Source of the DNA: JACCTU01 sp963788055
Lineage (GTDB): Bacteria; Actinomycetota; Thermoleophilia; Gaiellales; Gaiellaceae
Reading direction: 5' to 3'
Length of the DNA stretch: 64,000 nt
Assembly: GCA_963788055.1 (NCBI GenBank)
Contig: CAWBFA010000003.1
Coordinates: forward strand, 1 to 64,000
Below are positions 41,245-50,069 of this stretch, piece after piece (position 1 is the stretch's first letter; each line of letters starts with the position of its first letter). The position numbers and the translations under genes are program-made. The notes under the pieces are model-generated. The model had not been told where the DNA came from. It ran no database searches and saw only the letters and a list, made by a program, of their open reading frames with translations.

Positions 41245-43018
41245 AGTAAGGGTTGGGGATCAGCAGCTCGACGTTCCGGTCGGCGCGGGTGCCGCGCCGG
41301 TCGGCGAGCCCGTTACGCCCGTTCTCCGCTTGCGGGTCGTTGTAGGAGAGCTCGCGCGCGACCGACGCGAGCCATTCGACCTCGCGCGCACTCAGCCGCG
41401 TGCCGCGTCGAGCCGGCCGCGGTCCCGGCCGAGCCGGCGCGCCCTGGTCGACGATCGTCCCGATGATCGAGAGCGTGCCGTCGGCGTTGTCGGCCAGGTC
41501 GAGCAGGCGCGACTGCTGTGGCCAATCCGCGTGCGAGGCGGTGACGATCTCCCAGAACCCGCCGCCTCCCGCGCGAGCATGCGCCGCGATCCGGTTGCGA
41601 TGCTGATGGCCGGCCACGAAAGCGACGACGCCGGGGTGCCGGAGGAACACGCATTCGACCGGTTCCGGCGTCCCGGTGCACGAGCCGCTGCCGAGGTGCA
41701 CGTCTTGAGCGGCGTTGGTCATGCTCGCGATCGGGTGATGTGCGAACGCGACGATCACCTCGCGCCGGGCTTCCGCCGCAGTCAGCTCTGCGTCGAGCCA
41801 CAGGAACTGCGTCCGGTCGACGTTCCCCTGGTCGCCGCTGTCCGCGACGGTGTCGAGGACGACGAACCGGACTCCCGGCTTCGGCGAGAGTGCGTAGTAC
41901 CCGATTCCGCGCGGCGCGTCCGCGGCGCCGTAGCCGTGACCTGCCGGCACCCCGCGGGTTTGGAAGTGCTCTTGCAGGTACTCCGGTCGCGAAAGCAGCT
42001 TGCGCCGTACGTCGAGCCGCACGGACTTCCACCGCCCACGGGTGATCTGCGGCCCGAAGACGACCTCGACGAGGTCGCGGGAGAGGATCTGGACGAGCCG
42101 CGAACGCTCCTCGAGCGTCAATCCGCCGGCGACAAGGCCGCGGATCTCCGCGAGGCCGCGGGCGGAGAGCTTCGTCGGCTTCACGCAGCCGACAGCGGCG
42201 CGCGCGAACAGCTCGTTGTTCGGGACGTTGCCCTGAACGAGCCCGTCGTGGTTGCCGAAGACCGAGTACCACGGCATCCCGAGCCCGGTCGCTCGGAAGG
42301 GCCGGTTCATCAGCTCGAGCAACCCGGGGTAGTCGCGCACGACGTTCGAGCGTCCAATCGAGCGCCGGTTCGCGGCCGCCGTCGGCGCGTAGCCGGGGCC
42401 GTCGGTGCCTCGGCTGCTCCTGTCGGGGTCGTAGTAGACGCCGTCGCCCTGAACGCCTTCGTACAGGCGGCCTCGGGCGGGCACCCTGCAGGGGCCGGTG
42501 CTGTTGCCGGAGTTCGGGTTGACAACGACTCCGCCGTCGAGGATGTCGATGTACCACCGTGTCTCGTTCAGCTGCGTGTTGTCGACGTTGTCGCCGGTCG
42601 CGATCGAGAGCGTGGGCCGGCTGCCGTCGACCTGGCTCCGCAGTCGCCGCACCTGCTGCGCCGACTCCTCCACCACGAACGGCAGCAGTCCCTCCTGCGG
42701 CCGGAAGGCCGCATCGAGCGAGCCGCCGTAGCGATCGACGAGCTCGACGCGGGCAGGTGACTCCTCGTCGACGAGCTGGAAGTCGGTCAGCTGGACAAAC
42801 GAGACGAGCAGGCGACGACGGGACTCCCTGCCCGCCTGCGCCGTACCGAGCTCGGTGCGCACGAGCCGCTGCTCGCCCGCGATGGGGTCGAGCCGCCCGT
42901 CGCCGTTCCGGTCGACGATTACACCGCCCAGCGTCGTGGCCGGAGGCGGTGCTGCACCGGCCGCAAGTGCGCCCAGTCCCGCGGCGAGGCAGGCCGCGAT
43001 CAGAGTGCGTAAGCGCAC
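41243..43018 (-). CDS. Secreted metallophosphoesterase (TIGR03767/PPA1498-like)
   Basis: The 591-residue protein has a signal peptide (LIAACLAAGLGALAAGAA). Calcineurin-type motifs are spread out: VQLTDFQLVDEE (D of motif 1), IATGDNVDNTQ (motif 2), YSVFGNHDGLVQG (motif 3), FAHHPIASM and VAGHQHRNRI (late histidines). A DRNGDGRLDP segment near the N-terminus is EF-hand-like. It matches the actinobacterial TIGR03767 group, whose substrates are unknown. Confidence 0.82.
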   Translation of the reverse strand: MRLRTLIAACLAAGLGALAAGAAPPPATTLGGVIVDRNGDGRLDPIAGEQRLVRTELGTAQAGRESRRRLLVSFVQLTDFQLVDEESPARVELVDRYGGSLDAAFRPQEGLLPFVVEESAQQVRRLRSQVDGSRPTLSIATGDNVDNTQLNETRWYIDILDGGVVVNPNSGNSTGPCRVPARGRLYEGVQGDGVYYDPDRSSRGTDGPGYAPTAAANRRSIGRSNVVRDYPGLLELMNRPFRATGLGMPWYSVFGNHDGLVQGNVPNNELFARAAVGCVKPTKLSARGLAEIRGLVAGGLTLEERSRLVQILSRDLVEVVFGPQITRGRWKSVRLDVRRKLLSRPEYLQEHFQTRGVPAGHGYGAADAPRGIGYYALSPKPGVRFVVLDTVADSGDQGNVDRTQFLWLDAELTAAEARREVIVAFAHHPIASMTNAAQDVHLGSGSCTGTPEPVECVFLRHPGVVAFVAGHQHRNRIAAHARAGGGGFWEIVTASHADWPQQSRLLDLADNADGTLSIIGTIVDQGAPARPGPRPARRGTRLSAREVEWLASVARELSYNDPQAENGRNGLADRRGTRADRNVELLIPNPY

Positions 43019-43062
43019 GTGTGACAGGGTACGGGAGCGAAACCCAACGCAAAGGAGCCTCG

Positions 43063-43371
43063 ATGGCGAAACGCAAACAGAAGGATGTGCTGGCGAGACT
43101 GGCGGATGCGGGGGAGGAGGCGCTGAGCCGGCTCGCGTCCTCTCCGGGCGTCGACCGTGTCACCGGCGCCGTCACGAACCTGAAGGATCAGGTCGACGCG
43201 CTCGCGAGCAGGGTGCGAGGGATGGAGGCGCTCGAGAAGCGGGTCGAGGAGCTCGAGCGCAAAGTCGAGCGCCTCTCGAAGTCTTCCGGCTCCGTCGGGT
43301 CGAGGAAGACGTCGTCCGCCCGCAAGACGTCGTCAGCGCGAAAGACCTCGAGCACCGATAAGCCGCAGTAG
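43063..43371 (+). CDS. Coiled-coil protein with Lys/Ser repeat tail
   Basis: The ATG 43063 has AAAGGAG in front and gives 102 residues. The core reads as a helix pair (DRVTGAVTNLKDQVDALASR; MEALEKRVEELERKVERL), then a tail with three copies of RKTSSA/T (residues about 80-98). The repeat tail resembles histone-H1-like or DNA/RNA-binding tails of actinobacterial proteins and polyhydroxyalkanoate phasin-like proteins; I do not assign a role. Its TAG is the first codon-sized piece of a truncated family A element. Confidence 0.7.
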   Translation: MAKRKQKDVLARLADAGEEALSRLASSPGVDRVTGAVTNLKDQVDALASRVRGMEALEKRVEELERKVERLSKSSGSVGSRKTSSARKTSSARKTSSTDKPQ

Positions 43372-43412
43372 GAGGGCTTGGCGAAACGGGCGCTGTGCCG
43401 CCGGGCCGCGCT
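43369..43412. repeat. Truncated family A element (left arm only)
   Basis: These 44 bases match the left end of copies 3 and 4 (TAGGAGGGCTTGGCGAAAC, then GGCGCTGTGCCGCCGGG) with one difference from copy 3, and stop exactly at the stop codon of the convergent kinase gene. No right arm is present. Confidence 0.8.
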
Positions 43413-44317
43413 TAGCCCGGGACGCGCACGCGCAGCGCGCGCCGCACGATCTCGAAGCGCGCGGGCGTCGTCCCGGGCTGTTCACCGTCGAGCTCGACCG
43501 GGAGCGGCTCGGCGGCGTCGATCTCGACACGCGCTCCTCGCAGCTGCTCGATCTTCGGGTGCGACAGGTGCGTGCCCTTGTAGAGCTTCCCGACGTTGCG
43601 CACGAAGTCCACCTTCGTCAGGTCGCCGAACACGAGCACGTCGAAGAGCCCGTCGTCCGGCTGCGCCTCGGGCGCAAGCCACATGCCGCCGCCGTGGTAC
43701 TGCCCGTTCGCCACGACGGCGTTGTTGAAGGTGCCGCGGCGCTCCTCGTCGTCGACGCGCACGTGCATCTCGACGTTGCGCCAGCCGAAGAAGACCTCGA
43801 CGAGCGCGACGAAGAAGCTCGCTTTGCCGCCCATCGCCTTGGACTTCGCGTTCGCACGTCGCGCGACCGCCGCGCTCATGCCGGCGCTCCCGATGTTCGC
43901 GAAGTACTCCGTCGCCTCGGCACCGGCCCACGAGCGGAACGTCGCCTTGCCCACGTCGACCTCGCGCACGACACCGTTCGCCGCGACGCGCGCGGCCTCC
44001 TCCGGTTTCGTCGGGATGCCGTAGGTGCGCGGGAAGTCCATCCCCGTCCCGCGCATCATCAGCCCGACCTCGACCTCGCGGCCCACGATGCCGTTCACGA
44101 CCTCGTGGAACGCGCCGTCGCCGCCGACGACGACGAGCAGCTCGGCGCCGTCGTCCACGGCCTGCCTCGCCAGCTCCGTCAAGTGGCCCGGCCGGTCCGA
44201 GAGGAGCGCGTCGCCGACGAGCCCTTGACCCGCGGCGACGTGCGCGAGCTCGGGCCAGCGCTTGCCCGTCGAGCCGTTCGCCGACGCGGGGTTGACGAGG
44301 AAGGTGGTCTTAGTGAT
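43412..44317 (-). CDS. Diacylglycerol kinase-family lipid kinase, no standard start codon
   Basis: The conserved frame begins TTFLVNPASANGSTGKRWPE and continues VVVGGDGAFHEVVNGIVG (nucleotide loop), MRGTGMDFPRTYGIPTKP and ANGQYHGGGMWLAPEAQPDD, the DagK/YegS pattern. The full protein is about 301 residues, normal for the family, but upstream of the conserved N-terminus there is no ATG, GTG or TTG before an in-frame stop; the frame opens in the PNP end with CTG or ATC 44317. The first TTG (44182) would cut off about 45 conserved residues. Either a rare start or an indel is involved. It is probably coupled to deoD. Confidence 0.85.
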   Translation of the reverse strand: MTKTTFLVNPASANGSTGKRWPELAHVAAGQGLVGDALLSDRPGHLTELARQAVDDGAELLVVVGGDGAFHEVVNGIVGREVEVGLMMRGTGMDFPRTYGIPTKPEEAARVAANGVVREVDVGKATFRSWAGAEATEYFANIGSAGMSAAVARRANAKSKAMGGKASFFVALVEVFFGWRNVEMHVRVDDEERRGTFNNAVVANGQYHGGGMWLAPEAQPDDGLFDVLVFGDLTKVDFVRNVGKLYKGTHLSHPKIEQLRGARVEIDAAEPLPVELDGEQPGTTPARFEIVRRALRVRVPG

Positions 44318-45020
44318 GGCCGGTCGCAGTTCGCAGAGCGAGCTGCGTCATCTGGTCGACCGCGTTCCGCATCTCCTCGTCCGTGATGCGCACGAACTCA
44401 CCCGCGACGACGATGTCGCTCACCGTGAGCAGGCAGCCCGCCTGCACCTTTCGGAGCGCGCCGAGGGTGAACAGCACAGCGGCCTCCATCTCGACCGCGA
44501 GCACGCCGCGCTCCGACCAGCGCTCGTACTGCTCGCCGTCGGGGTTGTAGAAGAGGTCGCTCGAGACGATCGGGCCGACCCGCAGCGCCAGGCCCATCTC
44601 CTTCGCGGAGTGGACGGCGCCGTGCACGAGCCCCCAGTCGGCGGTCGGAACGTGCGGCTCGTTGACGAGGTGGACCGCCGTCTGGTCCGCCGGGACCGCA
44701 GACACCGCGACGATCAGGTCGCCGAGCTTCATGTCGGGCTGCAGGCCGCCGCAGGTGCCGACGCGCAGTAGGCGCTTGACGCCGAGCTGGACGAGCTCCT
44801 CGACGACGATCGCCGCCGACGGGCAGCCCATGCCCGTCGCCTGGACCGAGACCGGCCTGCCTTCGAACTCGCCGGTGTAGCCGTACATCGCCCGCTCCTC
44901 GTTGCGGAGCACCGGGTTGTCGAGGTAGGTCTCCGCGATGTACTTGGCTCGGAGCGGGTCTCCCGGGAGGAGGCAGGCCTCCGCGTAGTCGCCTGGCTCG
45001 GCGCGGACGTGGATCGGCAT
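44310..45020 (-). CDS. deoD: Purine nucleoside phosphorylase, DeoD type
   Basis: This is a hexameric-type phosphorylase that splits purine (deoxy)nucleosides with phosphate. The 236 residues from ATG 45020 read MPIHVRAEPGDYAEACLLPG, DPLRAKYIAET, GMGCPSAAIVVEELVQLGVK, LRVGTCGGLQPDMKLGDL, AVEMEAAVLFTLGAL and TVSDIVVAG, where DeoD signature residues (Glu, Asp near the end) are kept. It starts divergently, 19 bases from the GNAT gene. Confidence 0.93.
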   Translation of the reverse strand: MPIHVRAEPGDYAEACLLPGDPLRAKYIAETYLDNPVLRNEERAMYGYTGEFEGRPVSVQATGMGCPSAAIVVEELVQLGVKRLLRVGTCGGLQPDMKLGDLIVAVSAVPADQTAVHLVNEPHVPTADWGLVHGAVHSAKEMGLALRVGPIVSSDLFYNPDGEQYERWSERGVLAVEMEAAVLFTLGALRKVQAGCLLTVSDIVVAGEFVRITDEEMRNAVDQMTQLALRTATGHH

Positions 45021-45039
45021 CGGGCGAGAACCTATCGTC

Positions 45040-45825
45040 TTGTCGATGAGCCAGCTCTTCGAACCGAGGCTCGAGGAGATCCTCGCCTTCTGCGGACGCG
45101 AGCCGATCGAGCGCGTCTTCCTCGAGGACGTCGCGCGGCGCGGGTTGGGTCGATTCGTGGCGGTGCACGGCGACGACGGGCTCGCCGCGCTCTGCCACCT
45201 CGGCGCAAACGTCGTGCCCGCAGGCGAGGGGTGCGACCGGTTCGCCCGACGCGTCGAGCGCTCGCGTGCGCGGATGATCATCGGAGCGGAGCGCGCGGTC
45301 GGCGAGCTGTGGGCTGCCGCGCGTGAGCGTTTCGGCGACCCACGTGAGGACCGGCCCGGGCAACCCGTCTTCTCGCTCGAGGAAGCTCCGGAGCCGGGAG
45401 AGACCGGTCTGCGCGCAGCGACGTCGGACGACCTCGACCGGCTCCTGCCGGCCTGCGCCCTGGCGCACGAGGAGGAGCTCGGCGTGAACCCGCTCGCGCG
45501 CGACCCGGACGGGTTCCGCTGGCGGACCCGCGCACAGATCGAGGACGGCCGGTCCTGGGTCTGGCTCGAAGGCGGTGTGATTCTGTTCAAGGCCGAGGCT
45601 TCCGCGTGGACCCCGGCCGCAGTCCAGCTCCAGCAGGTCTGGGTCGACCCCGAGGCGCGACGCAAGGGGTACGCGAAGCGGGCGATGCGAGACCTCTGCC
45701 GGCTGCTGCTCGACCGAACGTCGTCGGTGTGCCTGTTCGTGCGCCCCGAGAATGCTCCGGCGATCGCGCTCTACCGCAAGATCGGGATGCGTCACGCGCT
45801 CGACTACCGCAGCGTGATCCTGTGA
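45040..45825 (+). CDS. GNAT-family N-acetyltransferase with N-terminal DUF4081-like domain
   Basis: The 261-residue protein starts at TTG 45040 or ATG 45046. The N-terminal half (ILAFCGREPIERVFLEDVAR; FARRVERSRARMIIGAERAV) resembles DUF4081, the usual partner of this GNAT group. The C-terminal acetyltransferase has LQQVWVDPEARRKGYAKRAM, with the acetyl-CoA loop R-x-x-G-x-A, and FVRPENAPAIALYRKIGMRH. The acceptor is unknown. It overlaps the next gene as GTGA. Confidence 0.85.
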   Translation: MSMSQLFEPRLEEILAFCGREPIERVFLEDVARRGLGRFVAVHGDDGLAALCHLGANVVPAGEGCDRFARRVERSRARMIIGAERAVGELWAAARERFGDPREDRPGQPVFSLEEAPEPGETGLRAATSDDLDRLLPACALAHEEELGVNPLARDPDGFRWRTRAQIEDGRSWVWLEGGVILFKAEASAWTPAAVQLQQVWVDPEARRKGYAKRAMRDLCRLLLDRTSSVCLFVRPENAPAIALYRKIGMRHALDYRSVIL

Positions 45826-46457
45826 CGGACGTCACCGAGGACGGGAGCCCCGTCGAGGTCTACCGCCGGCTCCCGGAGACCGGCGAGGCGGATCTCGTCG
45901 CCTCGGTCGTCGCGCCGGGCGCGAGCATCCTCGAGCTCGGGAGCGGCGCGGGCCGCGTCACGAACGAGCTCGCTGCGCGCGGTTACCGGGTCACTGCGGT
46001 CGACGACTCGGTTGAGATGCTCGCGCACGTGCGTGCTGCCGAGACCGTCTGCGCGAAGATCGAGTCGCTGCGACTCGACCGTCGTTTCGATTGCGTGTTG
46101 CTCGGCAGCCACTTCGTCAACGACCTCGCGCGGGCGCCCGTCCTCGAAACGTGCGCGAGGCATGTGGCACACGACGGCGTCGTGCTGATCGAGGCGTATC
46201 CGCCGGGGCTCGAGTGGACCGCGGGCGCGGAGAGACGGCTCGGAGATGTCGCGATCCGCCTCGTCGACGTGGAGCGAACAGGCGACCGGGTTCGGGCGAC
46301 CATGGAGTACGGCGTCGACGGCGAGACGTGGCGTCAGAGCTTCGAGGCCGAGCTCCTCGACGAGGGCGGCCTGACGGCTGCTCTCCACCGAGCGGGCCTG
46401 TCCTTCACCGGCTGGGTCGACCGCGACCGCGGTTGGCTCGAGGCGCGTCCCACGTGA
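45822..46457 (+). CDS. SAM-dependent methyltransferase
   Basis: The GTG 45822 overlaps the preceding TGA and gives 211 residues. Class I motifs are ASILELGSGAGRVTNELAAR (SAM loop), VTAVDDSVEMLAHV (motif II Asp) and FDCVLLGSHFVND. The substrate is not readable; small size and no extra domain suggest a small-molecule acceptor. It is coupled at both ends to the acetyltransferase and to the phosphatase. Confidence 0.83.
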   Translation: MTDVTEDGSPVEVYRRLPETGEADLVASVVAPGASILELGSGAGRVTNELAARGYRVTAVDDSVEMLAHVRAAETVCAKIESLRLDRRFDCVLLGSHFVNDLARAPVLETCARHVAHDGVVLIEAYPPGLEWTAGAERRLGDVAIRLVDVERTGDRVRATMEYGVDGETWRQSFEAELLDEGGLTAALHRAGLSFTGWVDRDRGWLEARPT

Positions 46458-47050
46458 AGACCGCGATCCTGGCGCGGCACGGGGAGAGCGAGTTCTCGGC
46501 TCGAGCCGTGATGAACGGCGATCCGGGCCTCGCCGGACCGCTCACCGACGAGGGGGTCGAGCAGTCCCGAATGCTCGGCGAGGCGCTTCGCGGGACGGCG
46601 ATCGGGCTGTGCGTCGTCACGGAGTTCGAGCGCACCAGGCAGACCGCCGACATCGCGCTCGCGGGCCGGGACATCCCCCGCCTGGTCGTGCCAGAGCTGA
46701 ACGACATCCACGTCGGCGAGTTCGAGGGAGGCCTGCTCGAGACGTACCGAGCCTGGGCGCGGGACCGCTCGCCCGTCGAGATCCCCGCAGGCGGGGAGAG
46801 CCGCGCGGGCGTCGCGGAGCGCTTCGCGCGCGGCTTCCGGCGGATCCTGGAGCGGCCCGAGGAGACCGTGCTCGTCGTGGCGCACGGTCTCCCGATTCGC
46901 TACGTCCTGCTCGCGATCGAGGGGACGGAGCCGCGGCCGGTGGTCGAGAGCGTCGACTACGCGACTCCGTATCGGCTGAGCCGCACGGACCTCGAGCACG
47001 CCGTCGAGCGCCTGGAGCTCTGGGTTCGCGACCCGATTTGGAGGAAGTAG
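46454..47050 (+). CDS. Histidine phosphatase-family protein (phosphoglycerate-mutase-like)
   Basis: The GTG 46454 overlaps the methyltransferase stop (GTGA). The 198-residue protein has the phospho-acceptor H9 in ILARHGESEFS, the second histidine in VLVVAHGLPIRYVLLAIEG and the arginine in EFERTRQTADIAL. Members include phosphatases such as CobC-like or broad-range enzymes and true mutases. Its TAG is directly followed by family A copy 4. Confidence 0.85.
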   Translation: MKTAILARHGESEFSARAVMNGDPGLAGPLTDEGVEQSRMLGEALRGTAIGLCVVTEFERTRQTADIALAGRDIPRLVVPELNDIHVGEFEGGLLETYRAWARDRSPVEIPAGGESRAGVAERFARGFRRILERPEETVLVVAHGLPIRYVLLAIEGTEPRPVVESVDYATPYRLSRTDLEHAVERLELWVRDPIWRK

Positions 47051-47216
47051 TAGGAGGGTTTGGCGAAACAGGCGCTGTGCCGCCGGGCTGCGCAGGGCGG
47101 CGCGATGCGGCGTCCTCAGTCGCGCCCGTATCCACCGATACTGGCGCTCCCTGCGTCCTTGCCTCGCACCACCCACCGCACCCCGGCGACGAGGCCCGTT
47201 CCGCCAAACCCTCCTA
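47051..47216. repeat. Family A palindromic element, copy 4
   Basis: This 166-base element has ends TAGGAGGGTTTGGCG and CGCCAAACCCTCCTA, and the same apex as other copies: CCTCAGTCGCGCCCGTA, small hairpin GTATC-cacc-GATAC, CGCTCCCTGCGTCCTTGC. It has the same length as copy 3. Where copy 3 has GGGCTTGG and CCAAGCCC, this copy has GGGTTTGG and CCAAACCC, a base-pair swap on both sides of the stem. It lies directly after the histidine phosphatase gene. Confidence 0.88.
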
Positions 47217-47267
47217 CCCGATCGAGGTATCGACGGACCGCCTGATCCTCCCGAAGATGACCACGCG

Positions 47268-47729
47268 GTGCGTACTGGCCTGATTGCGGCAGGGCTTGCG
47301 TCATTCGCTGCGGTGGTGCTCCTCACGGGCGGGGGGCACGGGCGCGGCGCGACGGTGGCGCACACCTGCTCGGCGACGGACAAGCAGTTCATCGCGAGGA
47401 CCGAGCTGAGCATGACCGCGCTCGGGGTCTGGGGCGACGACTACCGCCGCGGCGAGGCCACCGAGGCCGAGGTGATCGCGGAGGCGCGGCGGGCGACCAC
47501 ACGGGTCCAGACGCTGAACCCGAGCGACCCCGCGCTCCGCAAGACGAAGACGCTGATGGCCGGGATGCTGACGGAGTACGGGCGCGCGATGCTGGCGAAG
47601 TCGAAGCAGAAGGACGCCGCACCGCACATGTATCGGGCCTACGGTCTGGCGAACTTCGCGCACGACGTGCTCGTGGACGCGGAGCCGGAGCTCCGGCGCC
47701 GCGGCTGCGACGTGTCGTCGCTCCTCTAG
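47268..47729 (+). CDS. Small secreted helical protein of unknown function
   Basis: This is a 153-residue product from GTG 47268 with an N-terminal signal-like segment (GLIAAGLASFAAVVLLTGG). The mature part is helical (RTELSMTALGVWGDDYRRGE; MAGMLTEYGRAMLAKSKQKD), with two Cys residues (HTCSATD; RRRGCDVSSLL) that could form a disulphide bond. No family is recognised. Confidence 0.6.
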   Translation: MRTGLIAAGLASFAAVVLLTGGGHGRGATVAHTCSATDKQFIARTELSMTALGVWGDDYRRGEATEAEVIAEARRATTRVQTLNPSDPALRKTKTLMAGMLTEYGRAMLAKSKQKDAAPHMYRAYGLANFAHDVLVDAEPELRRRGCDVSSLL

Positions 47730-47734
47730 TCGTC

Positions 47735-47817
47735 GGAGAGGCGCAAGTCGCGAATCCGCTTGCGCGGATCCGCGACCGCTTGGCACCTAAAGGCGGCCGC
47801 TTCGCGGCCGCGGCCGT
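47735..47817. repeat. Family B double-hairpin repeat, copy 3 (minus orientation)
   Basis: Read on the minus strand it has GCGGCCGCGAAGCGGCCGC, the linker CTTTAGGTGCCAAGCGGTCG, then the hairpin GCGGATCCGC/GCGGATTCGC and CTTGCGCCTC. It lies between a plus-strand gene end and the MMPL gene end. It is close to copies 1 and 4. Confidence 0.85.
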
Positions 47818-47840
47818 AGCGCTTCCATGTCTCGCAAAGA

Positions 47841-47877
47841 AAGAGCGCCGCCCCCGCTGGGCGAGGGCGGCGCTTTC
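47841..47877 (-). terminator. Terminator hairpin for the MMPL gene
   Basis: GCGCCGCCC and GGGCGGCGC form a 9-bp perfect stem around CCGCTGGGCGA; on the minus strand it is followed by TCTTTCTTTG. On the plus strand CTTTCGTTG follows, so it may work both ways. It lies 12 bases past the MMPL stop. Confidence 0.78.
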
Positions 47878-47888
47878 GTTGTCGAGCT

Positions 47889-50069
47889 CTACGCCGCGGC
47901 GGGAGCGGGACGGGCCTCGGGGGCCCTCTCTGAGTGCTCCAGCTTCGGCAGCCACTCGAGCCACTTCGGCAAGTACCAGTTGCGCTCGCCGAGGAGCTTC
48001 ATCGTCGCGGGCAGCAGCACCGCGCGGACGATCGTGGCGTCGATGAGCACTGCGGCCGCGAGGCCGAGACCCATCTCCTTCATGTCGATGAGCGGCAGCA
48101 GCGCGAACACCGAGAAGGTGCCGACCATCACGATGGCGGCGCTGGTGACCACACCGGCGGTCGTCTTGATCCCGTGCGTGACTGCCTGCTCGTTCGAGAG
48201 GCCGCGGTCATAGGCCTCGCGGATGCGGCTGATGATGAACACGTGGTAGTCCATCGAGAGCCCGAACAGGATCACGAACAGGAACATCGGCAGCCACGGG
48301 GTGAGTCCGCCGTTCGACTCGAAGCCGAGCAGGCTCTCGCCCCAGCCCCACTGGAAGACCGCGACGAGGAGACCGTACGCGGCTGCCACCGAGAGCAGGT
48401 TGAGCACGATCGCCTTCAGCGCGACCACGATCGAGCGGAACGAGATCAGCATCAGGAGGAACGCGAAGAGCAGGACGAAGCCGAACACGATCGGCACGGA
48501 GCGCTTCATGCCCGCGCTCCAGTCCTTGTCCGCCGCGGTCATGCCGCCGACCGCGTACTCGACGCCGTCGACGCTTCCGACCGTCTGTGGGACGAGCTCG
48601 TCCCGCAAGGTCGACAGGGCGGCCAGCGAGACGTCGTCCGTGCCGTTGCCGGCGAGCGGGATGTCGACCACGGCGACCGTCTTGTCACGGCTCACCTCGA
48701 CCTCGATCGGGTTGCTCATCTGGCCGCTGGCGAGCGCCCTCCGCTCCAGGTCGGCGACTGCCCGCCGGACCGGCTCGGAGGTGACGTCGTTGGCCTGGAT
48801 CGCGACCTTCGCGGGCTCGTTGCCACCGGGGAAGGCGGCCTCGAGCTTCTTGACCGGCTCGATCTCGGCGATCGAGATGTCGTCGATGCTGGTCGTGGCC
48901 GTGTTGAGCGTCAAGGCAGGGGCCGCCAGGGCGAAGAGGATCGCCGTGGCCGCCACGATCGAGACGACGGGCCGACGCAGGACGCGGTCGAGGATCGCTC
49001 CCCAGACCCTGGAGTCGCCGTCCTTGCGGCGGAGCCGGTGCACGAACGGGACCCGACCCTTCTCGACACGGTCACCGAGCTTGGAGAGCAGCGCGGGCAG
49101 CACGGTGAGCGAGCCGATCATCGCGACCGCGACGACCATCATCGTTCCGATCGAGAAGGACATGAACGTCTTGTCGCCGGAGAAGAACATGCCGCCCATC
49201 GCGATCAAGACGGTCACGCCGGAGATCAGGACCGCACGGCCGGACGTGGCCGCGGCGGCTTCGAGCGCAGAACCCTCGCTCCGCCCGGCCGCACGCTCTT
49301 CGCGCTCGCGCCGGAGGTAGAAGAGCGAGTAGTCGATTCCGACCGCCAAGCCGATGAGCAGGATGACCTCGGCGATCGACTCGTCCACCGGGATGAACTG
49401 GCTGGGAAGCGCGATCAGTGCTGTCGTGGCAAAAACGGCCGTGATCGCCAGCAGAAGGGGAATGAAAGCGGCGACGAGCGATCCGAACACGAGCAGCAGG
49501 ATCACGAGCGTCAGTGGGATCGCGATCATCCCGGCCTTGGCGAGCATGCTGTTGAACGCCGCGTTGACGTCGCGCTCGGTGGTGACGCTGCCGAGCTCGT
49601 CGACCGAGAAGCCGGGATGCCGCTTCTCGACCTTGTCCACGGCGGACTCAATCGTCGCGATGTACGTCAGGGCCTCTTCGTAATCGCCCTTCGGACTGAA
49701 GGTGACCATCACGGAGCGGCCGTCCTTCGAGACGAGGTCGGTGTGACCGTCCTCGAGCGGCGAGTCCAGCTTCGTGACCTTCGGGAAGCCGTCGAGGGTC
49801 GTGGTGACGTCCCGGATCACGGCCCGGAAGGCCGGATCCTTCGCGTCCAGGGTTTTCGACTGGATGAGCACGATCTCGCCCATCTCGTCGTCCGTCTCGG
49901 GGAAGCCGGCCTGGACGATCTTGTCGGCCTGCCGTGCCTCGCCGACGTTGGTGTCGCTCGTCTCGAGGTACTTGGTTCCGACCGCGTTGCCGATGAAGAA
50001 GGCCGCGATGACGAAGGCGAGCCAGCCGAAGACCGCGGTCTTCCAGTGGTTCGCGCTCCAGCGGCCCAT
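47889..50069 (-). CDS. MMPL-family RND transporter
   Basis: This 726-residue integral membrane protein (from ATG 50069) has two RND modules of six helices each. The first includes AVFGWLAFVIAAFFIGNAVG, then a large outside loop with VDELGSVTTERDVNAAFNSM, and ILLIGLAVGIDYSLFYLRRE with the conserved GIDYS. The second has FVILFGLSMDYHVFIISRIR with the GLSMDY proton-relay motif. Such proteins export lipids or small molecules. AAAGGAG at 50114-50120 would suit a CTG at 50108 (739 residues) rather than the ATG, so the start is not sure. Confidence 0.92.
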   Translation of the reverse strand: MGRWSANHWKTAVFGWLAFVIAAFFIGNAVGTKYLETSDTNVGEARQADKIVQAGFPETDDEMGEIVLIQSKTLDAKDPAFRAVIRDVTTTLDGFPKVTKLDSPLEDGHTDLVSKDGRSVMVTFSPKGDYEEALTYIATIESAVDKVEKRHPGFSVDELGSVTTERDVNAAFNSMLAKAGMIAIPLTLVILLLVFGSLVAAFIPLLLAITAVFATTALIALPSQFIPVDESIAEVILLIGLAVGIDYSLFYLRREREERAAGRSEGSALEAAAATSGRAVLISGVTVLIAMGGMFFSGDKTFMSFSIGTMMVVAVAMIGSLTVLPALLSKLGDRVEKGRVPFVHRLRRKDGDSRVWGAILDRVLRRPVVSIVAATAILFALAAPALTLNTATTSIDDISIAEIEPVKKLEAAFPGGNEPAKVAIQANDVTSEPVRRAVADLERRALASGQMSNPIEVEVSRDKTVAVVDIPLAGNGTDDVSLAALSTLRDELVPQTVGSVDGVEYAVGGMTAADKDWSAGMKRSVPIVFGFVLLFAFLLMLISFRSIVVALKAIVLNLLSVAAAYGLLVAVFQWGWGESLLGFESNGGLTPWLPMFLFVILFGLSMDYHVFIISRIREAYDRGLSNEQAVTHGIKTTAGVVTSAAIVMVGTFSVFALLPLIDMKEMGLGLAAAVLIDATIVRAVLLPATMKLLGERNWYLPKWLEWLPKLEHSERAPEARPAPAAA

